Shown here: in pieces, positions 57,801 through 64,000 of the stretch | How the letters are laid out: the number at the start of each line of letters is the position of its first letter | How positions within the stretch are numbered: position 1 is the stretch's first letter | The notes under the pieces: model-generated | Seen by the model: the letters and a program-made list of their open reading frames with translations, nothing else | The model's database searches: none | Told to the model about the DNA's origin: nothing | NCBI GenBank assembly: GCA_037042915.1 | Contig: CM073196.1 | Location: 3,348,001-3,412,000 of the forward strand | Source: Auricularia sp. M13 | Taxonomy: Eukaryota > Basidiomycota > Agaricomycetes > Auriculariales > Auriculariaceae | Direction of reading: 5' to 3' | Length of the DNA: 64,000 nt | Program-made: the position numbers and the translations under genes

Positions 57801-60800
57801 CCGCACTGACCGTAATTTAAGCCCCTGTCTGTAATGGTGTTTGCGAGGGTGTGTTTTGGGGGTATTGCATGGGACAATGCTGACTTAACTGAAGTTGGCG
57901 AGATCACGCTTGCAACGGACTCGTGTATGTATTGATATGACTGATCGGCGTACGTTGACCATGACATTCTACCAAGGGGGCACTGGAAAGCGTTGCACAT
58001 CAGGCCACAAAGTATTCTGTTGTGACTCGGGCTTGACGGCAGACGAAATCAAAGACGCAACGGATTGCACCTGGAATGGCCACCAGTCCAAGAAGTATGT
58101 CGTGTCCCTCATGTGCGAAGTGATGGGCATAGATTGACTTGCCATCAACAGCTGCAACGACAATGTAATCATGAGATCTCATTGAGTTCCACTATCTGAC
58201 TCATCTACAATATAGGTCTGTCCTGCGGGAACCTTTACGAAGGCGAGAGACAGTACGTTGGGCAGTCATTGTGAGCTTCAAATATCTGTGATTTACGTGC
58301 CCTGCCCGCAGAGTACGGCGACACCAATGTATTTCATGCATGTTTGATGCAGGAAAAACAGCTCTGCTGGTACGCTTGGTCTCGCCTAATGTGGCTATGT
58401 TGGCTGACTTCCCAAGCCGTCCGCCGAATGGAGAGACCACCACGAACCCATTTGACGTCGTGCGTTGGCTTTCATGCGATTTGAGACACAGCTCATTCTA
58501 ACCCGCACGCTCCTAGGGCGACTTATTTCCTAACCCGCCGGACGATGGCGATTTGACTTGGGACCTTCAGGACGACCCAATCGACGAAGATGTGCCGGGC
58601 GACGGCGTTGGCGCCTCAGATAACTCATTCGGATTCATTGCCATGGATGGCCCATCCAGCCTTCTATCTTCCGTCGACACAGAGAGTGACTGGGTAGTTC
58701 TAGGGTGCACAGGCACAACGGATGGAATGCAGATGACTACAGCATTCTGCGGTGTAGTTGGATCCAGTTCCTGCGACGCTGTGTTCGAGAAAGGCGCCGC
58801 TAATACGTGCGTGCCCACATAGTATTGTGCGCCCCAAAATATGGCTGATCGTCGAATATGTAGTATCATAAAGCTGCCTGCCGGCTGTGGCGGCCCCTAT
58901 GCGCGCCTACACAGTCTCAAGGTCAACAGCTCAGCCACCCTTCCTACCTCGCATGCACCTTTACTGCCTGCCGCGTATCCCGTGTACACCCTTCAATTTG
59001 ATTTTGAGTTCGGCCGTCTGTGAGTTCATTTTGCATACATAAGATTTGTTCTAAGGTTGGATAGGGCGGAAACTCGCGACGCGTCCGAAGGCGCAGTTCT
59101 TCTACGTATTGATGCCACCACTATACCCGGCTATTGGGAAGAAATAGACACAGATGGTGAGTTTATTTGAATTATTCTTCACGAATTCATGATGCCGCAG
59201 ACCCCCACTCGCCCGTCAAGCGACGCGCCCTTGAAGAACGGTGGTTCGGCGGATTTGGGGACTGGCTTTCGCGTCTCAACAAAGTCTCTAAATCCACCAG
59301 CGCCGACCTCCTAATGCAGAAATCCTTCAGCTCTGTCCTATACTCCGCAAGCCAGAACTGCGCTAGTGACGATGGGACGACGACGTTCTCTGCTTCCCTC
59401 GACATCACATGCTTTGGAAGTGCAACGGCACATGTGGAATATGGTAGGTCTCTGCAGTTCCGTCGACTCGCAATGCTTTCGCTGCGGCTGAATCCTCGCC
59501 TAGGGTTCTACCTTCAAGGCCAGATATTCCCGCCCCAAATCAATCAGGCCTACGTTTACGCCTCGAACGATGGCTCAGCAACGCTTGGCTTTGAAATATC
59601 AGGAAAGGCGGGAATAATATATGACACAAGCAAGGTCAAGCTCATACCTTCCATCAATTGGCCCGGGGTGCGTTGCTTAAATGTATCTTGACGATGAACG
59701 ATACTACTTATAGTTTTGCTACTAGCTCTCATACCCCGGAATCGGTGAGTCGACAGCTTGCGCGCCCCAGTACTTGCTTTGACAACCTGCATACAGTGAC
59801 TATTGGCCCGGAACTCAATCTCTATGGGCAGCTTACGGGCAGCCTGACTCTATCCGGTACATTTGGCACCCGAGCAACGTACACAATTCCTTCAACGTGC
59901 GTATCGGCGGTAGGGTTCTGTGTACAATGCCACGTTTTAAACACGGGTTAAAAAACAGTGTTTAAAACATTGTTTTAAAACAGATGTCCGAAAATTGGCT
60001 GTTTAAAAACAAAATACAGTTCAGTTGCAGGACCTCTGAGACATGTGTTGGAGGCATGGATTTTGTCTTTGTGCCATTTCCCACTATATCCTAGCAGCCT
60101 CCATTGCTGGTAGCATATGAGTTAGCTGCATCTCGCATCTCACACAGGTGATCAGTGAAAGATTCATTCAACTGCAGGAGCTGTCTCAATGCTGTAAGTA
60201 ACTAATTAGCAAGATCTCACAAGAGAACAGCATTCTTCCAGTGCCCAGACCTGAGAGTGTTGTTAAACATCTAGTATAGAAAGTGGCTCAATCTGACCTA
60301 TATTCTCACAGGTAGAAGTTTACAACATTACATCGAGCATTAAAGTTTCAAGTACCATGCATTGCCAATTATACCTGGCAGGTATCTGTGATATCCTAGG
60401 GTATGAGGAGGTATACCTGGGCAAATTTGACTGGAAGGTTGCTTTTTCTATGCTTGTCTCGATGTTTCTAATGCATTACATAAGCTGTGTTTTAAACACT
60501 GTTTTAAACACCTGTTAAATAACGGGTTGGTTAAAAAACATGTTGAGAATAGCTCGAGCATTTTACACAGAACCCTAATCGGCGGAGTACCTGTGGATTT
60601 AAGGCTCAACCAGTTAAACCCAGCCTTATCAACCTGGGCATCACAGACAACTCGCAGGCCGGACACCGCGACATCGCAGAGGAGACTTTCCAAACCCCGC
60701 AGAGTCAGTGCATGGGCATGCTCGTGGAAGTCACGCTTATGTGGATACATTGTTTTCAGCTTGGCAAGTCAACCCGACAGCTGATGTCAAGCTCGACGGT

Positions 60801-62952
60801 TCTCTACGGTGGGCACACATCATGCCCCCCCGCTGTTTCCCATTGACGCTATTCCTAGAGTTGATGTTATCCCAGAGGCAGCTCTTGTATTCAATCTGCT
60901 TCCAGGGACACCTATCTCAGTCGGCGCAACTGGTAGTGCTCACTAGCGTCTTCCTCTTCATCCATTGACATACTTCATAGCTTATGTTGATCTGGACGGC
61001 GCCATGATATTGTCATTTAGCGCGAACCTCACCGGCGTCAATGCGCACGTCGGCATAACGGCAGACATAAACACTGGAGTCGCCGCTGGGAAATCCCTGT
61101 TCAATTTTGGGCCGTTCAACGTCTACCATGAGAGCTGGGATCTCTACGAGTGAGTTAGTTCACCTTCTCCATTGGCACGGGGACTAACACGCTACCGATA
61201 GCTACCATCTTGACTTTGGAACATCAGATGTGAGCCGTCGGAGGTCACTGGGAGCATCGCAGAAGAACGAGACTGCACCCAAGTTCTCCGCCCTGACGCA
61301 CACGTATGAGAAGCGCGGTATCTTCGACGGATTATTGACCTGCCCTGAGCCGACTACGGGCGGAAATGGCGCATGCGACGCGGATTTGGCGGATGACGAC
61401 CCGGGGAATGCAGATGATGATGACACCACCGACGAGGAATTCCGCAAGCGCGACTTGCTCTCATTCGAAGACATAGTCATGGTGCATGACATGCTCGACC
61501 ATGCGAATGAGACACTGGAGCACGACTGTGAGTATTGTTTATACATGGCCACTGGAGCGTGAGCTGAAATGGAACTCATCCAGTGGAGAAGCGTGTGAAG
61601 GTCATTGGTTGTCCTCGAATTGGCGAATTGAAGCCGCCCTGTGAGCCAATGCCGTTTCGCGTCATATATATTGGGAAGCGGTATATAACACATATTAGCC
61701 TACAGGAGTACGCAGATCGATAACTACTGGTACTTGGCGAACCCCACTCAGTACGTTGCCGTCTGCTCATGCCAACTTAGCGGCACTAACAATCGTTCCC
61801 ATAGACCGAGAGATCTTGCAATTACAAGTTGCGTAATTAGAGTCGGTATGAACGTCGTCATGCGGGCGCTGAAAATGGGTCCAAGACGCAGGGCGCAACG
61901 CACCAGGCGTCAAGTATGCGAGGGAGCATGTCTATGAAGTTCAACTCCTGACGCAGTTCATAAGCGTATGTTGCTTCACCGGAAGTAGTCTTAAGTTCTG
62001 ATCACTCTGCCAGGATCGTATCGCGCAGCAATCATTTGCTAGCGGTAATTTCTGCCTCTGGGTACAGACATTTATCTTCTCCCCGGTCACCTTTGGTACA
62101 AACCAGCCGGTCATACTGGCGAACGAACTGGCCTCGACGGAGCCAAGTGGCCGAGACCGCATGCCCGCATTATTTGACGATGCCAACACTGCGAAGTGAG
62201 CCCCCCTTATCGTCCTTGCTCAGTACATCAGGATTTTCTTGGACGAGTCTAACCCTGCTGCGATGCACAGGCAAGCGTTCATATCGGGAAAGCGCCTGTT
62301 CAGGAAACCCGCTACACTGAACAACATGGATGCCTCGACAGCGCTCTATCTTCTTCGTGCTGCGGCGATTTCTGTGGAGTACATGAACGAGCGGGATATC
62401 GAGCTGAAATTCAAGGCGGTTGCACAGAAGGTATGCTCAGCTATATGCTCGCTTAATCCCTGCGCACTGACAGATGGCGATGAGGTGGAGAATTTGTGGG
62501 TACAGTTCTTCGCGTATTACAATTACTACACCGGGACGAATTATGATGTGCAAACGGATTATCGGTGAGTAACGCATTCCGTCCCAGGGAAAAGATGGCC
62601 GCACTTAAGAGATGTCCCTATTAGACTATGGCTAAACACCGTAGGCACAGTATATATGGTGGTAATACCGAGATCTGAACATATTGAAACATGCAGGTCA
62701 TCCTGGGCGGATACGGGCAAAGAGCTAACACGTTTATGAATGCTGCAGCAGACGCGGTGGCAGCTCGCGTCCGGAAGGCGGGGGGAACTTTGAACGCACG
62801 TGCGCCGAAAGCTGTAAGTTAGCCTCTTCGACGGCCTCTGGAGCTGACGATATTTTTAGTGCTCGGCCACGGCTACGCCCTTCAACTTGAACGACCTGCA
62901 AGTGCTGAGAAGCAATCTTCCGATGAACGGCATTTCTTGGACGTACCCGTAG
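54832..62952 (+). CDS. Killer-toxin-like (subgroup C-type) chitinase, CBM18-CBM18-GH18 with long C-terminal region
   Basis: The N-terminus MAFQRLEHQRGKFFVVFLTL is a signal anchor or signal peptide. A basic, Pro-rich stretch precedes two CBM18 chitin-binding modules (FCGYG...CGTGC and CCSQFGF...FCGAGCVGKHCG, interrupted by introns). The GH18 barrel begins RIVGYYEGW. SIGGW, the catalytic segment NGADIDWEYP (spread over three exons near 56220-56370), MAYDLHG and GLMVWSVDQDD are in order. After the barrel come Cys-rich segments, a domain of the kind found only in killer-toxin alpha/beta-like fungal chitinases, and a basic/acidic tail to the TAG at 62950. The usual LysM modules before CBM18 are absent. 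The first Asp of DxxDxDxE is Asn. A hAT-like MITE lies at 59911-60577, apparently in an intron. The C-terminal splicing was only partly traced. Confidence 0.8.
59911..60577. mobile_element. hAT-like MITE (667 bp) in the chitinase gene
   Basis: The ends are TAGGGTTCTGTGTACAATGC and the reverse complement of TAGGGTTCTGTGTAAAATGC, with one mismatch. An 8-bp direct repeat ATCGGCGG flanks it (59903-59910 and 60578-60585). An 8-bp target duplication with a TAGGG start fits the hAT superfamily. Inside each end are AT-rich subterminal motifs (TGTTTTAAACA-like). It has no coding capacity. A GTGCGT donor lies just before (about 59897) and a TTTTCAG acceptor after it (about 60750), so it may lie in an enlarged intron. 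Confidence 0.85.
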
Positions 62953-63204
62953 TAATCGTGGCATGTACTACAACCATAGATATTCATCTATATGATGTCT
63001 ATCCCAGTACACTCCACGCACTGTGCTCGGTATACGTGTTCTCTTTCTTCTTTCTTCACCGTCATACTAGGTATAGCTTGCGGAACTGAGATTCATTCGT
63101 TTGCGTCGTCCGCGGCTCGTTTTGCCTATTAATAAACACCCAAGTTATGTTTTAAGCGGCGATGGTTTGCTCTTTGAGTTTACGCCCCTCGTTCGTCGAC
63201 CACC

Positions 63205-64000
63205 ATGATGACCTCAAGCGAAGACGAGGCCGCAAAGCTCACGCAGGAACTCCAACAACAAGGAGGACACATCGAAATCGTACTGGAGCGCGTTAAGACC
63301 TCTGTAACGTGGACGCCAGCGCTCGCTGAGTCGGCGGCGGGGAAGGCATTGTTTGGCGCAATCAGGTCGGCGCCTATGTCGATAGCGCAGAAGGAAGCCG
63401 AGGACGCGTATTACACTCAGTTGAGAGATGCTGAGGTGAAGGAGACCATGGAGCGTTGGTGGACGAGTCCGCCTGTTCCCGCTGACGGCGAGGATCTCGA
63501 GCTGACCTTCATCGATGTGACGCCCGGTGATGAGCGTTGGGAGCCCGAGAAGATTCCATGCTCCGCCTGCGAGCCCTTCGCTCATGCCGCGCAGCGCTTC
63601 CGCGTGGTAGCGAACAAGAAGCACAGGCACCCGTTCCTGCCAGCGTTGTACTACACGCTCGTCCTGGACGAGGTCGTCAGCAAAAGCGCGACATTCGATT
63701 CGCTCTCTGCGCGCACCGTTGCTGACGTCCTCGGCGAACAGAACAACGAGCGCACGCTCCGATACTTGCGTGACCACGACGGGCGCACTCGATCGCCGGC
63801 TCGGTTGTTCGAGCCATGGGACCGCGCCCGCATCTTACCGTCGTGGTGCACGACGCCCGACACATGGATCGAGCCTGCCCCGCCGCTCGGGTTCAGCGCA
63901 TCCAAAGTGCCAGGAGCTCAATTCTACATCGCAGTACCGACTATATACGTGGCCGGCATAGGCATCGTCCCTTCGGCGATTAAACCGCAACTCATCGCGC
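63205..64000 (+). CDS. Unrecognised protein, 5' part only (runs off the window)
   Basis: An open frame from the ATG at 63205 (preceded by CACC) stays open for 265 codons to the window end without introns. It opens MMTSSEDEAAKLTQELQQQG, contains a central CSACEPF and a Trp-rich segment (ERWWTSPPVP), and shows no signal peptide or transmembrane segment up to AQFYIAVPTIYVAGIGIVP near the edge. Codon use resembles the GC-rich expressed genes of this window. I do not recognise a domain. Confidence 0.65.
   Translation, partial: MMTSSEDEAAKLTQELQQQGGHIEIVLERVKTSVTWTPALAESAAGKALFGAIRSAPMSIAQKEAEDAYYTQLRDAEVKETMERWWTSPPVPADGEDLELTFIDVTPGDERWEPEKIPCSACEPFAHAAQRFRVVANKKHRHPFLPALYYTLVLDEVVSKSATFDSLSARTVADVLGEQNNERTLRYLRDHDGRTRSPARLFEPWDRARILPSWCTTPDTWIEPAPPLGFSASKVPGAQFYIAVPTIYVAGIGIVPSAIKPQLIA

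Overview
The window is a stretch of a filamentous basidiomycete (Agaricomycetes) nuclear genome. Genes are densely packed on both strands and split by many short introns (about 45-66 bp, GT-AG with CTAAC/CTGAC-type branch points, one GC-AG). Two class I hydrophobins, a fused alpha/beta tryptophan synthase, ATG2, RLP24, a Pns1/choline-transporter-like protein and a killer-toxin-like GH18 chitinase beside a multi-LysM protein all fit a mushroom-forming fungus. No tRNA or rRNA gene was recognised. Gene models below were spliced by eye, so exon borders are inferences unless a family motif crosses them.

Layout. 0.4-3.8 kb (-): two neighbouring proteins of the fungal OTT_1508-like deaminase type, one broken and one apparently intact; a third, broken copy lies at 32.8-33.35 kb (+). 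5.2-7.7 kb (+): cytosolic L-asparaginase with C-terminal ankyrin repeats, eleven exons. 8.2-8.7 kb (+): mitochondrial ribosomal protein mL54. 9.3-10.4 kb (+): two-pass membrane protein of unknown function. 11.2-17.3 kb: a duplicated class I hydrophobin pair around an ACS-family MFS transporter (-). The first hydrophobin is split by a 1,398-bp element with long inverted ends, the second is intact. 18.1-18.9 kb (+): RLP24. 19.8-21.9 kb (-): Pns1/CTL transporter. 21.9-26.1 kb: a duplicated CTL-ATG2 divergent promoter and ATG2 5' end, bracketing an aminoglycoside-phosphotransferase-like gene that is itself split by a second, 2,095-bp inverted-repeat element. 25.8-32.5 kb (+): ATG2. 34.0-36.6 kb (+): tryptophan synthase. 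37.2-39.1 kb (+): sugar transporter. 39.5-44.2 kb (+): tandem pair of acyl-CoA/4-coumarate-CoA ligase-like enzymes. 44.4-45.5 kb (+): phosphopantetheine adenylyltransferase. 46.2-47.4 kb (+): single-pass membrane protein. 47.8-52.1 kb (-) and 54.8-63.0 kb (+): a head-to-head pair, a secreted multi-LysM protein and a CBM18-GH18 chitinase; a 667-bp hAT-like MITE sits in the chitinase gene and an Hsp104 N-domain relic lies between them. 63.2 kb to the end (+): start of an unrecognised gene.

The most distinctive content is the set of recent insertions that can be read at base level. Two elements have 6-bp target duplications and termini starting TATG; removing either one, plus one target copy, closes the host reading frame exactly. 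One of them carries a piece of a host membrane-protein gene. They do not match a superfamily I can name with confidence. The deaminase trio and the LysM/chitinase pair are the main functional points of interest.
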